This document shows positions 18,294-26,922 of a DNA stretch of 64,000 nt, piece by piece. The notes below the pieces were generated by a model. That model was given only the letters and a program-made list of their open reading frames with translations. It did no database searches and was not told the origin of the DNA. Position 1 is the stretch's first letter. Each line of letters begins with the position of its first letter. The DNA comes from Salipiger profundus (lineage in GTDB: Bacteria; Pseudomonadota; Alphaproteobacteria; Rhodobacterales; Rhodobacteraceae), in NCBI RefSeq assembly GCF_001969385.1, contig NZ_CP014803.1, forward strand, positions 47,412 to 111,411. Direction: 5' to 3'. Made by a program: the position numbers and the translations under genes.

Positions 18294-18899
18294 TCAGATG
18301 TCGAGGAAAACCGTCTCGCCCTCGCCCTGTAGTCGAATGTCGAAGCGGTACTTGCCGTCGCCGGTTTTCTTGGCGATCAGGGTATTCACCCGTGGTCGCT
18401 GTTCGATTCGGATCAGCAACGGGTCATTGGCGTTGTCCTCGTCTTCGAAATAGATCCGGGTATTGAGACCTACGTTAATCCCACGTGCGACGACCCAAAG
18501 GGAAATATGAGGCGCGCTCTCGACTCCACCGCGCCCCTGGTAAGAGCCAGGTTTGACTGTGCGCAAGGTAAACTCGCCGCTTTCCGCGTCGGCCGCAAAG
18601 CGGCAATGGCCTGTAAAGGCCGGATCGGCGCTTTTATCGCCCGGAAACACGCCCCCAGCATCGCATTGCCAGCTCTCGATCAACGCATCTCGCATCGCCC
18701 AGCCGGTGCCGTCAAATACGGAGCCAACGATCTCAACGATCTCACCCTTGGCCTTGCTTTCATCCAGAAAAGGCGTGGTGCCAATCTCTTCGTCATAGTA
18801 TCCTGCGTTTCCCGCATAGGTAGGCATCAGGCCGATATGGACATAAGGACCCGCCGTTTGCGAGGCGCTTTCGATCAGTGTTTCAAGTTTCTGAACCAT
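18294..18899 (-). CDS. pcaG: protocatechuate 3,4-dioxygenase, alpha subunit
   Basis: Non-catalytic partner subunit of the intradiol dioxygenase that opens protocatechuate between C3 and C4. It begins with SASQTAGPYVHIGLMP and shows the intradiol beta-sandwich pattern, but lacks the full iron ligand set, as expected for PcaG. The start at 18899 is one base from the pcaH stop; the longer frame upstream lies inside pcaH. Confidence 0.93.
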   Translation of the reverse strand: MVQKLETLIESASQTAGPYVHIGLMPTYAGNAGYYDEEIGTTPFLDESKAKGEIVEIVGSVFDGTGWAMRDALIESWQCDAGGVFPGDKSADPAFTGHCRFAADAESGEFTLRTVKPGSYQGRGGVESAPHISLWVVARGINVGLNTRIYFEDEDNANDPLLIRIEQRPRVNTLIAKKTGDGKYRFDIRLQGEGETVFLDI

Positions 18900-18900
18900 T

Positions 18901-19629
18901 TCACATGCCCTCCAGCTTGTTTTCAAACATGGTCTGACGGCGACCCCGCAAAACAATGTCAAATTTATAGGCGAGAAAATCGAGTGGGCGCGATTTCGAG
19001 AAATCGAGCGGCGCGACCAGCCGGTCGAGCTGGCTGCGATCCTTGATGGTCGCGGCGATCGGGCAGTGATTGATGAGCGGATCGCCCTCGAAATACATCT
19101 GCGAGATTAACCTTTGGCCGAAGCTGTGGCCAAATATCGAAAAGTGGATGTGCATCGGACGCCAGTCATTGGCACGGTTAGGCCAGGGGTAAGCCCCTGG
19201 ACGAATGGTCAAGAATTCGTAGTATCCGTTTTCATCCGTGATGGTCCGACCGCAGCCGCCGAAATTTGGGTCGAGCGGTGCGAAATAGGTGTCTTTCTTG
19301 TGCCGGTAGCGCCCACCCGCATTAGCCTGCCAGATCTCTATTAGCGCGTTCGGTATCGGGCGGTTCATCTCGTCCAGCAAGCGGCCATGCACCAGGATGC
19401 GTTCGCCCACGGCGGGAGCAGCACCCTTTGTCCAGTTCAAGATCAGGTTGTTGTCGAGCGCGCCGAGCTTCGTGTGGCCGAATCTCGGACCAGTCTCTTC
19501 CGAGGGAGTGCTCTCCATCGAAAGCAACGGCAGGAAGGGCGAGCGCGCGACGCTCGTTTTGTAGCCAGGATCATAGGGCTCGGGGTGGATCGCGCGGTTG
19601 CGCGGAATCAGTGGTCCATGGTCAGTCAT
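18901..19629 (-). CDS. pcaH: protocatechuate 3,4-dioxygenase, beta subunit
   Basis: Catalytic subunit of the Fe(III) intradiol dioxygenase. Iron ligands are all present: Tyr108 (GGRYRHK), Tyr147 (PGAYPW), and His160 and His162 (PMHIHFS), at positions matching the well-studied Pseudomonas enzyme. At 242 aa the length is normal. The start overlaps the pcaC stop as TAATG, so translation is coupled. An upstream in-frame extension lies within pcaC and is rejected. Confidence 0.95.
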   Translation of the reverse strand: MTDHGPLIPRNRAIHPEPYDPGYKTSVARSPFLPLLSMESTPSEETGPRFGHTKLGALDNNLILNWTKGAAPAVGERILVHGRLLDEMNRPIPNALIEIWQANAGGRYRHKKDTYFAPLDPNFGGCGRTITDENGYYEFLTIRPGAYPWPNRANDWRPMHIHFSIFGHSFGQRLISQMYFEGDPLINHCPIAATIKDRSQLDRLVAPLDFSKSRPLDFLAYKFDIVLRGRRQTMFENKLEGM

Positions 19630-20009
19630 TAGATACTTTCCTCCATTTCCGCATAAGTCTGCTTGGCCAGCTTTAGCGCGTGGTTGGCTTTCGGCACGCC
19701 AGCATAGATCGCGACGTGTTGCAGCGCCTCGGCGACATCCGCTTTCGAGGCACCGGTATTGGCGGTAGCCCGGATATGCATTGGAATTTCCTCGAAATTT
19801 CCTGTCGCGGCCAGCAGTGCGAGGGTCAACATCGAGCGTTCGCGTCGGGTGATCCGCTCCGACGCCCAAACAGTTCCCCATGCGCTTTCGGTGATCAACG
19901 ACTGAAACGGCAAGTCGAATTCGGTCTTGCCTGCCTCTGCCCGGTCCACATGGGCCTCGCCCAGCACCTCGCGGCGCACTTGCATGCCTTTGTCGAACGT
20001 CTCTGTCAT
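19629..20009 (-). CDS. pcaC: 4-carboxymuconolactone decarboxylase
   Basis: Decarboxylates gamma-carboxymuconolactone to 3-oxoadipate enol-lactone. A 126-aa all-helical CMD/AhpD-type protein with RREVLGEAHVDRAEAGKTEFDLPFQSLITESAWGTVW and a TLALLAATGNFEEIPMHIRAT stretch typical of stand-alone PcaC. It overlaps pcaD (ATGA) upstream and pcaH (TAATG) downstream, so the genes are tightly coupled. Confidence 0.93.
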   Translation of the reverse strand: MTETFDKGMQVRREVLGEAHVDRAEAGKTEFDLPFQSLITESAWGTVWASERITRRERSMLTLALLAATGNFEEIPMHIRATANTGASKADVAEALQHVAIYAGVPKANHALKLAKQTYAEMEESI

Positions 20010-20788
20010 GGGATGATCCTTTCCACGAAATTCATCAGGGTGTGGGCAAATACCTTTGGCTGCTCTACCGCAGGAAGATGGCCGGAGCGGTCGAACATGA
20101 CTAAATCGGAGCGGGGCAGGGCGGCGGCGAGCTTTTCGACCACGTCCGGCGGCGTCGCCTGATCGTGATAGCCGCCGATCACCAGCGCGGGCTGGGTGAT
20201 TTCGCGAAGGCGGTCGGTGATGTCGGTGCCGGCGATCGCCGCGCAAGTGGCTATATAGCCTTCCGTATCTGTCCGGGTGAGCAGCGCCCGCCACAGATCG
20301 GTTTCAAGAGTCGCAAGCATATCGGGGCCGAACCACCGCTGTAGGATGCCGTCTGCCATTGCCGCCATGCCATTAGTGCGTACACCCTCGATCCGACTCA
20401 GCCAGCTATCCGCATTTCCCAGCATTGGGGCGGTATTCGAAAGCACCAAGCCGATCACCCTATCCGGCGCCATGAGCGCGATGTGCTGCGCGATCAGGCC
20501 GCCGATGGAGCAACCGACGATCACCGCCTGAGCGAGACCGATATGGTCCATCGCGGCCAGCACGTCCTCGGCCAGCTCTGGAATGCCATATCCCCGCGGC
20601 GCGGTACTGCTCAGCCCGTGACCGCGCTTGTCCATGCGCAAGTTCGACCAGCCCGCGGGTAGAAGCGCGACGACATCGTCCCACATCCGCAGGTCTGTGC
20701 CGAGCGAATTGATGAAGACAAGCGCGACACCTTCGCCGTCAGTGGCGCGCAGATGCGTGGTGCCCCAATCGCGTTTCAATGCCTGCAT
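20006..20788 (-). CDS. pcaD: 3-oxoadipate enol-lactonase
   Basis: An alpha/beta hydrolase that opens the enol-lactone to 3-oxoadipate. Nucleophile elbow GCSIGG, a terminal His in RSGHLPAVEQP, and the family-typical FINSLGTDLRMWDDVVALLP. The start at 20788 has a good upstream site (AGGAGGATACC); a longer frame reaches into the pcaQ promoter and is rejected. First gene of pcaDCHGB and divergent from pcaQ, the standard alphaproteobacterial arrangement. Confidence 0.93.
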   Translation of the reverse strand: MQALKRDWGTTHLRATDGEGVALVFINSLGTDLRMWDDVVALLPAGWSNLRMDKRGHGLSSTAPRGYGIPELAEDVLAAMDHIGLAQAVIVGCSIGGLIAQHIALMAPDRVIGLVLSNTAPMLGNADSWLSRIEGVRTNGMAAMADGILQRWFGPDMLATLETDLWRALLTRTDTEGYIATCAAIAGTDITDRLREITQPALVIGGYHDQATPPDVVEKLAAALPRSDLVMFDRSGHLPAVEQPKVFAHTLMNFVERIIP

Positions 20789-20805
20789 GGTATCCTCCTG
20801 CCGAT

Positions 20806-20875
20806 AATTTGGCATAACTTTTCCCTTTACAAAAATATGATCTTGGCCAAAAGCTATAACCAAATGGATATACCT
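20806..20875. promoter_or_regulatory. pcaD-pcaQ divergent control region with PcaQ-like boxes
   Basis: The interval holds ATAATTTGGCATAAC near 20805-20820 and ATAACCAAATGGATAT overlapping the pcaQ start at about 20856-20871. The second resembles the described PcaQ box ATAACC-N4-GGTTAA in its left half, and the two sites face opposite ways. PcaQ binding here is inferred from family knowledge and half-site resemblance. Confidence 0.45.
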
Positions 20876-21781
20876 AATGGTCTGAAACTGCGCCATCTCG
20901 AAGCTTTCCTGACCGTTGCTCAAGCCGGAACAATCTCTGCTGCGGCGCGGCAACGGAACGTGTCGCAGCCGGCATTGTCAAAAACGATCTCGGAACTGGA
21001 GGGGCTGCTTGGCGCGCATCTCTTCGAGCGTACAGGGCGGCGGGCCGTCTTAACCCCGGCAGGTGAGAATTTTCGTGCTCATGCCCGCGCCGCGCTGCAA
21101 AGCCTCGAGGCAGGGGTGCGCGACCTGTCGGGGCAGGTGGCGGCGGGGCTGGTGAAGGTTGGGTTGCTGCCGACCGTGGCCGGTGGGTTCTTCCCCTCGG
21201 TCGCTCTTGCATTCTCGCAGGCGCGCCCGGATGCGCGGATCGGTATAATCACTGGGCCGAACCACTACCTGCTCGAACGACTGCGCGGCGGCAAGATTGA
21301 CCTTATGGTCGGGCGCATGCCACGGGCAGCCGACATGGCAGGCCTGTCTTTCGAGTATCTCTATGACGAGCCGATCTTGCTGGTGGCGCGCGCCGGACAT
21401 CCAGCGCTGGATCTGCCGGTGACCGACGCTCTGCTACGCTATCCCCTCATCCTGCCCAACCCCGGTGCGATCATTCGTCAGAGCGTGGATCAATACCTTG
21501 CCGCGATGGGGTTATCCGATCTCACACCGGTGTTCGAGACGGTGGCCCTGCCGGCGGCGCAAACGCTTCTCGAAGGTTCTGAGATGCTCTGGTTCATCTC
21601 GCGCGGCGTCGTGGCGCGGGAAATTGCGCGCGGCAGCCTTGCTGCGCTCGATCTAAAGTCGGATTACATGGCCGGGGCGGTTGGTCTGACACGCAAGTTC
21701 ACGTTCGACGAAGACAGCCATGCCGATCTGCTGGCGCGGCTTCTGCACCGGCGGGTTGAAGAGGATTGCGCCCGTCGTTGA
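20864..21781 (+). CDS. pcaQ: LysR-family activator of the pca operon
   Basis: A 305-aa LysR regulator with its winged helix near the N-terminus (LRHLEAFLTVAQAGTISAAARQRNVSQPALSKTISELEGLLGAHLFERTGR) and an effector domain. Family resemblance and position opposite pcaD identify PcaQ, which responds to carboxymuconate-type intermediates. The start is unclear: ATG 20864 lacks a ribosome site, and ATG 20837 would add nine residues. Confidence 0.85.
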   Translation: MDIPNGLKLRHLEAFLTVAQAGTISAAARQRNVSQPALSKTISELEGLLGAHLFERTGRRAVLTPAGENFRAHARAALQSLEAGVRDLSGQVAAGLVKVGLLPTVAGGFFPSVALAFSQARPDARIGIITGPNHYLLERLRGGKIDLMVGRMPRAADMAGLSFEYLYDEPILLVARAGHPALDLPVTDALLRYPLILPNPGAIIRQSVDQYLAAMGLSDLTPVFETVALPAAQTLLEGSEMLWFISRGVVAREIARGSLAALDLKSDYMAGAVGLTRKFTFDEDSHADLLARLLHRRVEEDCARR

Positions 21782-21786
21782 GCCAG

Positions 21787-22986
21787 TCAGACGGCTTCTA
21801 GCGCAATAGCAATACCCTGTCCTACACCGATACACATGGTGGATAGCGATTTCTCACCAGGCTTGAGGTCAAGCATCGCGGTGCCAGTAATCCGCGCACC
21901 CGACATGCCCAGCGGATGACCCAACGCGATTGCCCCGCCATTGGGGTTCACACGCACGTCATCATCAGCAATCCCAAGATTACGCAACGTGGCGAGGCCC
22001 TGCGAGGCGAAAGCTTCGTTAAGCTCAATCACTGCGAACTCCTCTTGGCGCAGGCCAAGACGCGCCAGAAGCTTTCTCGAGGCCGGAGCCGGGCCGAAGC
22101 CCATGATGCGCGGCGCCACGCCGGCGGTTGCCCCGCCGAGCACTCTGGCGATCGGCTTAAGCCCATGCTTTTCGGCAGCTTCTTTCGTCGAAAGGATCAA
22201 AGCGGCAGACCCGTCATTCACGCCAGAGGCGTTGCCCGCTGTCACAGTGCCATCGGCTTTCACGAAGGGCCGAAGTTTTTTCAGGCCTTCGTATGTAGTC
22301 GTGGAACGCGGATGCTCGTCGGTGTCGATGACCAGAGGATCACCTTTGCGCTGCGGGATCGTAACCGGCACGATCTCCTGGGCCAAACGGCCATTGACTT
22401 GGGCTTTGGCCGCTTTCTGCTGCGAGCGCAAGGCGAAGGCATCCTGATCGGGGCGCGAGATGCCAAAATCTTCGGCCACATTCTCTGCCGTCTCGGGCAT
22501 GCTGTCGACGCCATATTGTTCCTTCATCAGCTTGTTAACGAAACGCCAGCCGATAGTGGTGTCGTGGACCTCATTGGCCCGCGAGAAGGCGGAGGTGGCC
22601 TTGGGCATCACGAATGGCGCGCGCGACATGCTCTCTACCCCTCCGGCGACAAGCAGCTCGGCCTCGCCGGATTTGATCGCCCGAGCTGCAGTGATGACCG
22701 CATCCATACCCGAGCCGCAAAGTCGGTTCATCGTCGTACCCGGCACCGTCTCGGGATAGCCTGCGAGAAGCAGCGCCATGCGGGCGACGTTGCGGTTGTC
22801 TTCGCCAGCCTGATTGGCGCAGCCGAAGATCACCTCGTCGATCGCGGCAAGGTCGAGGCCCGGATTGCGCGCGGCAATGGCCCGAAGCGGAATCGCGGCA
22901 AGGTCGTCAGCGCGGACGGAGGAAAGCGCACCGCCAAAGCGGCCGATTGGTGTGCGGATGTAGTCGCATATGTATACGTCAGTCAT
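21787..22986 (-). CDS. pcaF: 3-oxoadipyl-CoA thiolase
   Basis: Cleaves 3-oxoadipyl-CoA to succinyl-CoA and acetyl-CoA. Thiolase residues: Cys90 in NRLCGSGMDA, His in NPNGGAIALGHPLGMSGAR, and the second Cys in STMCIGVGQG. At 399 aa it is typical. The start overlaps the pcaJ stop (ATGA). The order pcaI-pcaJ-pcaF on the minus strand completes the branch. It converges with pcaQ with only a few bases between. Confidence 0.93.
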   Translation of the reverse strand: MTDVYICDYIRTPIGRFGGALSSVRADDLAAIPLRAIAARNPGLDLAAIDEVIFGCANQAGEDNRNVARMALLLAGYPETVPGTTMNRLCGSGMDAVITAARAIKSGEAELLVAGGVESMSRAPFVMPKATSAFSRANEVHDTTIGWRFVNKLMKEQYGVDSMPETAENVAEDFGISRPDQDAFALRSQQKAAKAQVNGRLAQEIVPVTIPQRKGDPLVIDTDEHPRSTTTYEGLKKLRPFVKADGTVTAGNASGVNDGSAALILSTKEAAEKHGLKPIARVLGGATAGVAPRIMGFGPAPASRKLLARLGLRQEEFAVIELNEAFASQGLATLRNLGIADDDVRVNPNGGAIALGHPLGMSGARITGTAMLDLKPGEKSLSTMCIGVGQGIAIALEAV

Positions 22987-23678
22987 GAGATTCCCTCGGG
23001 AACATTGAGTTCGGCAACTTCGCCAACAATGTGCAACGTCGCGCCAGTCACCGCCTGCAAGGCGTCCAAAGTGATGCCCGGCAGTTTTTCACGAAGCACG
23101 AATTTGCTATCTTCGATGTCAATCACGGCCAGAGAGGTGTAGACGCGGGTCACGCACCCGACGCCTGTCAGCGGGAAAGTACAGGCCTCGACCAGTTTCG
23201 GGCCGCCATCCTTGGTTACATGGTCAGTTACAACCGCCACACGCTTGGCCCCATGCACAAGGTCCATTGCTCCACCCACGGCCGGCACGCCTTTGGTGCC
23301 TACGCGCCAGTTCGCCAGATCGCCGTTCTGGGCGACCTGATACGCGCCAAGAACGGCCAGATCGAGGTGGCCACCGCGCACCATCGAAAAGCTGTCGGCA
23401 TGATGGAAAAAGGATGCACCGGGCTTCAATGTAATCGCCTTTTTGCCCGCATTAATAAGATCCCAGTCTTCCTGTCCCTCCGCAGGGGCTTTTCCGAATC
23501 CCAGCACGCCGTTCTCGGTATGATAGGTTACATCGCGGCCATCGGGCTGGAACTTGGCGATCATCTCGGGAAATCCGATACCGAGGTTCACATAGGAACC
23601 ATCTTCGATATCCTGAGCGGCACGCCACGCGATCTGCGCGTTCGTCAGTTTGTCTTCCATTAAATTGAAACCGGACAT
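22983..23678 (-). CDS. pcaJ: 3-oxoadipate CoA-transferase, subunit B
   Basis: Catalytic half of succinyl-CoA:3-oxoadipate CoA-transferase. The active-site Glu lies in YHTENGVLGFG, and LGIGFPEMIAKF and FDLA-like LDLAVLGAYQV are family marks. It overlaps pcaI by one base (TGATG) and pcaF by four. Confidence 0.92.
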   Translation of the reverse strand: MSGFNLMEDKLTNAQIAWRAAQDIEDGSYVNLGIGFPEMIAKFQPDGRDVTYHTENGVLGFGKAPAEGQEDWDLINAGKKAITLKPGASFFHHADSFSMVRGGHLDLAVLGAYQVAQNGDLANWRVGTKGVPAVGGAMDLVHGAKRVAVVTDHVTKDGGPKLVEACTFPLTGVGCVTRVYTSLAVIDIEDSKFVLREKLPGITLDALQAVTGATLHIVGEVAELNVPEGIS

Positions 23679-24397
23679 CAGTAGACCACCCCCCTACGCA
23701 CGAGTACTTCTTCTTGTTGAGGCGCGGGAACCTCGACAATCTTGTCGACGAAGATTCCGGGGGTAACTACCGCCTCAGGATCGATGGAGCCGGGTGCGCG
23801 GAGGTTGGAGACCTGCGCAATCGTGCGATCGGCAGCCATCGCCATCAACGGATTGAAGTTCCGGCCAGCCAAACGATAGGTAAGGTTGCCGGTCTCGTCA
23901 CCATCATGGCCTTTGATCAGGGCGAAGTCGGCCTTCAACCACAACTCTTGCACGTACATCTTGCCGTCGAACGTCTCTGTCGGCTTGCCTTCGGCAAGCT
24001 CGGTACCAAAAGAAGTTGGCGTATAAAAAGCGGGAATGCCTGCTCCGCGCGCGCGAATGCGTTCGGCCAATGTACCCTGCGGGATCAACTCGAGCTCGAT
24101 TTCGCCTGCCAGGTATTTTTCGTTGAATGCCTCGGCGTTGGAGCTGCGCGGGAAAGAGCAGATCATCTTCCTGACCATCCCCGCTTTGATCATCGCGGCG
24201 ATTCCGATCGCGCCGTTTCCCGCGTTATTGTTTATCACGGTAAGATTCTTGGGGCTGCCGGTGGCACGAAAGCGGTCGATTAAAGCGTGGATCAGTTCGA
24301 TCGGGGCTCCGGAGCCTCCAAAGCCACCGATCATAACCTGTACGCCATCGGGGATATCCGCAACCGCGTCAGCGAGGCTGGGCGATGTTTTGTTCAT
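23678..24397 (-). CDS. pcaI: 3-oxoadipate CoA-transferase, subunit A
   Basis: CoA-binding half of the transferase: VMIGGFGGSGAPIELIHAL near the start, the NNNAGNGAIGIAAMIKAG segment, and YTPTSFGTELAEGKPTETFDGKMYV are characteristic. First gene of pcaIJF, divergent from the IclR gene at 24503, with a good ribosome site (AAGGAGGATCC) before the ATG. Confidence 0.92.
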   Translation of the reverse strand: MNKTSPSLADAVADIPDGVQVMIGGFGGSGAPIELIHALIDRFRATGSPKNLTVINNNAGNGAIGIAAMIKAGMVRKMICSFPRSSNAEAFNEKYLAGEIELELIPQGTLAERIRARGAGIPAFYTPTSFGTELAEGKPTETFDGKMYVQELWLKADFALIKGHDGDETGNLTYRLAGRNFNPLMAMAADRTIAQVSNLRAPGSIDPEAVVTPGIFVDKIVEVPAPQQEEVLVRRGVVY

Positions 24398-24502
24398 CAG
24401 GATCCTCCTTAGATACCCTTCGAAATATCCCTAGATTACCGCCGTAGCGAGTAAAATGTTCATATATTGATCTTTTTTCAACATGTGTATATCAGCGTTC
24501 GC

Positions 24503-25261
24503 ATGTTGAACAATCCCACCGACTACATCGCATCGCTCGCCAAGGGGCTGAAAGTGATCGAAGCCTTCGGACCCACATCCCCGCGTCTTTCGATATCCGA
24601 AGCTGCCGTCGCCAGTGGCTTGGATCGCGCTGCTACGCGACGCGTACTGTTGACGCTCCACCGCGAAGGTTACGCCGACTATGACGGTAAGTTTTTTACT
24701 CTTACCCCGCGCATCCTACGGCTCGGAGTGGCCGCACTTGCTTCCCTACCGCTCTCGCAGATTGTCCAACCTTGGCTTGACCAACTCTCCGAGCAAATTG
24801 GTCAAAGCTGTTCCGTGGCACTGCTCGATGAGACCGAGATCGTGTATATCGCGCGCGCGGCGCAGAAACGTGTGATGTCCATCGGGCTCATGCCTGGGTC
24901 ACGACTCCCCGCCCATTGCACCTCGATGGGAAGGGTTCTGTTGGCTGCGCTGCCTCGCGAAGAGGCTGACCTGCTTGTCAGACGCTCGGACCTTACCCCG
25001 CGGACCAAGTTCTCAATACTCGACCCAGTTCTGACCTTGTGCCGGATCGATGCTGCGAGAGAGGACGGATATGCGTTTGTGGACCAGGAAGTGGAAACGG
25101 GCTTACGGTCAATCGCTGTTCCGCTGAATGATCGCAAGGGTTTGACCGTCGCTGCTCTCAATATCGGTTTGTCGTCTGCCGGCTGGACACCGAAGCAGAC
25201 GATTGAAACATACTTGCCGCACTTGCTTGGCGTCCAATCGGCCCTCGGGCGGGTTCTCTGA
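24503..25261 (+). CDS. IclR-family regulator, PcaR-like
   Basis: An IclR-type regulator: N-terminal winged helix (SLAKGLKVIEAFGPTSPRLSISEAAVASGLDRAATRRVLLTLHREGYA) and a ligand domain with IGLMPGSRLPAHCTSMGRVLLAALP, typical of the PcaR/PcaU/PobR branch. It lies opposite pcaI and probably activates pcaIJF in response to 3-oxoadipate. The ATG at 24503 aligns with family starts; there is no strong ribosome site. A start 36 bases upstream seems less likely. Confidence 0.82.
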   Translation: MLNNPTDYIASLAKGLKVIEAFGPTSPRLSISEAAVASGLDRAATRRVLLTLHREGYADYDGKFFTLTPRILRLGVAALASLPLSQIVQPWLDQLSEQIGQSCSVALLDETEIVYIARAAQKRVMSIGLMPGSRLPAHCTSMGRVLLAALPREEADLLVRRSDLTPRTKFSILDPVLTLCRIDAAREDGYAFVDQEVETGLRSIAVPLNDRKGLTVAALNIGLSSAGWTPKQTIETYLPHLLGVQSALGRVL

Positions 25262-25291
25262 TTGACATTATTTAGAAGTCTAAGTTATTAG
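25262..25291 (+). promoter_or_regulatory. promoter with SlyA-type operator before the aldehyde dehydrogenase
   Basis: TTGACA (25262-25267) and TATTAG (25286-25291) are 18 bases apart, and the perfect palindrome TTAGAAGTCTAA (25272-25283) sits between them. A repressor there would block RNA polymerase. It matches the TTAG-N4-CTAA form shared by several promoters in this window. Confidence 0.6.
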
Positions 25292-25317
25292 GACCTCAAG
25301 CCGGGAGGATACCTTAG

Positions 25318-26796
25318 ATGGAAAATCTGAAACTAGACGCGAAGCTCTCTCTTCAAGAACCAGCCCATCTCTACTACGGCGGCGCATGGGTGCCGCCACT
25401 AGAGGGAAAGTACGAAGACACTTTCAACCCAGGAACCGGCGAGCGGATCGGGTCGGTTGCGACGGCAAGTCGCGCCGATGTCGATGCGGCGGTTGCGGCA
25501 GCGAAAGAAGGGTTCGAGGTATGGCGGGATGTTGTGCCGCTGGAACGCGCACGTATCCTGAAGGAAATCGCAAATCTCTTGCGAAAGCATGGCGATGAAC
25601 TGGCGATGATGGACGCTGCAAACTGTGGCAACCCCTATACTGAAATGCGCGGCGACGCCGCGATTGCGGCAGCGCAGATGGAGTTTTTCGCCGGTCTTGT
25701 GACCGAAATGAAGGGTGATACGATCCCTATGGGACCAGAGCGCATCAACATGACCCTACGCCAGCCGATGGGCGTGGTTGCAAGGATTCTTGCCTTTAAT
25801 CATCCGTTCATGTTCTGCGGCGGAAAGATGGCAGCGCCTCTGGCCGCAGGCAATGCCGTCATCATCAAGCCGCCGGTTCAGGCTCCGTTGTCTTCGCTGC
25901 GGCTGGCGGAGCTCATCGATGGCCTGCTGCCTAAAGGCACGTTCAATGTTCTGCCGGGCGGCGTCGAGGCAGGAGCTGGGCTGGCCGAACATCCCGACGT
26001 CGCCAAGGTCACACTCATCGGCTCCGTACCCGCGGGCCGGGCGGTGATGCGCAGCGCGAGCGACACCGTCAAACCAGTGCTGCTCGAACTCGGCGGCAAG
26101 AACGCGCTGATCGCCTATCCGGACAGCGATCCGAAGAAGATCGCCGATGCGATCGTCGGCGGCATGAATTTCGGCTGGTGCGGGCAATCTTGCGGATCGA
26201 CGAGCCGCGCTTTCTTGCATGTAGACATCCACGATGCGGTCATCTCACATCTCAAAGCGGCTGTCGAACGGTACAAGCCAGGCATTCCGACAGAGCCGGA
26301 GACCACGATGGGGGCGATCGTCAGCCGGACACAGTTCGATCGGATCATGGACTTCATCGAATCCGCCATGAGCGAAGGCGCGCGTGCCGTAACCGGCGGC
26401 CATGCGGTGACCGAAGGTGCGCTGGCACAGGGAAGCTTCATCGCGCCGACGATTTTTGCGGATGTAACGCCGCAGATGCGTATCGCTCGCGAAGAGATTT
26501 TCGGGCCAGTTCTGGCGGTCCGCAAATGGTCGGACGAAGATTCCATGCTGAACGAGGTCAACGCACTTGAGCTGGGGCTGACCTGCGCAATTTGGACTCG
26601 GGACTTGGTTACGGCTCATCGCACGGCTGCTCGTGTCGAGGCCGGGTTTGTTTGGGTTAACGAAGTTGGCCGGCATTTCCTTGGTGCCCCGTTCGGTGGG
26701 GTCAAACAATCGGGTATCGGGCGCGAAGAAGGTATTGGCGAGCTGATTTCCTTCACCCATGAAAAGAATGTGCATATCAATCTGTCGGGTCAGTAA
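25318..26796 (+). CDS. NAD(P)-dependent aldehyde dehydrogenase
   Basis: A 492-aa aldehyde dehydrogenase. The Glu general base lies in LELGGKNAL, the nucleophile Cys in GWCGQSCGSTSRAF, and the cofactor-binding stretch in IIKPPVQAPLSS and LIGSVPAGRAVM. The start follows GGGAGGATACC. It could oxidise an aromatic aldehyde: the downstream genes include a benzoylformate-decarboxylase-like enzyme whose product would be an aldehyde. Substrate is inferred from context only; betaine-aldehyde-type enzymes are also close in sequence. Confidence 0.85.
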   Translation: MENLKLDAKLSLQEPAHLYYGGAWVPPLEGKYEDTFNPGTGERIGSVATASRADVDAAVAAAKEGFEVWRDVVPLERARILKEIANLLRKHGDELAMMDAANCGNPYTEMRGDAAIAAAQMEFFAGLVTEMKGDTIPMGPERINMTLRQPMGVVARILAFNHPFMFCGGKMAAPLAAGNAVIIKPPVQAPLSSLRLAELIDGLLPKGTFNVLPGGVEAGAGLAEHPDVAKVTLIGSVPAGRAVMRSASDTVKPVLLELGGKNALIAYPDSDPKKIADAIVGGMNFGWCGQSCGSTSRAFLHVDIHDAVISHLKAAVERYKPGIPTEPETTMGAIVSRTQFDRIMDFIESAMSEGARAVTGGHAVTEGALAQGSFIAPTIFADVTPQMRIAREEIFGPVLAVRKWSDEDSMLNEVNALELGLTCAIWTRDLVTAHRTAARVEAGFVWVNEVGRHFLGAPFGGVKQSGIGREEGIGELISFTHEKNVHINLSGQ

Positions 26797-26922
26797 CCCG
26801 GTGCAGAGGTAATGTGCGAACGGGGTCTGGGATCCAAAAGCTTTTTCTTTATTGATTGCTTTGGCCGGGATGAGACCATCCCTTCCTACCCTTTCTGCAA
26901 ACCGACAAGGATCTGAAAAATA

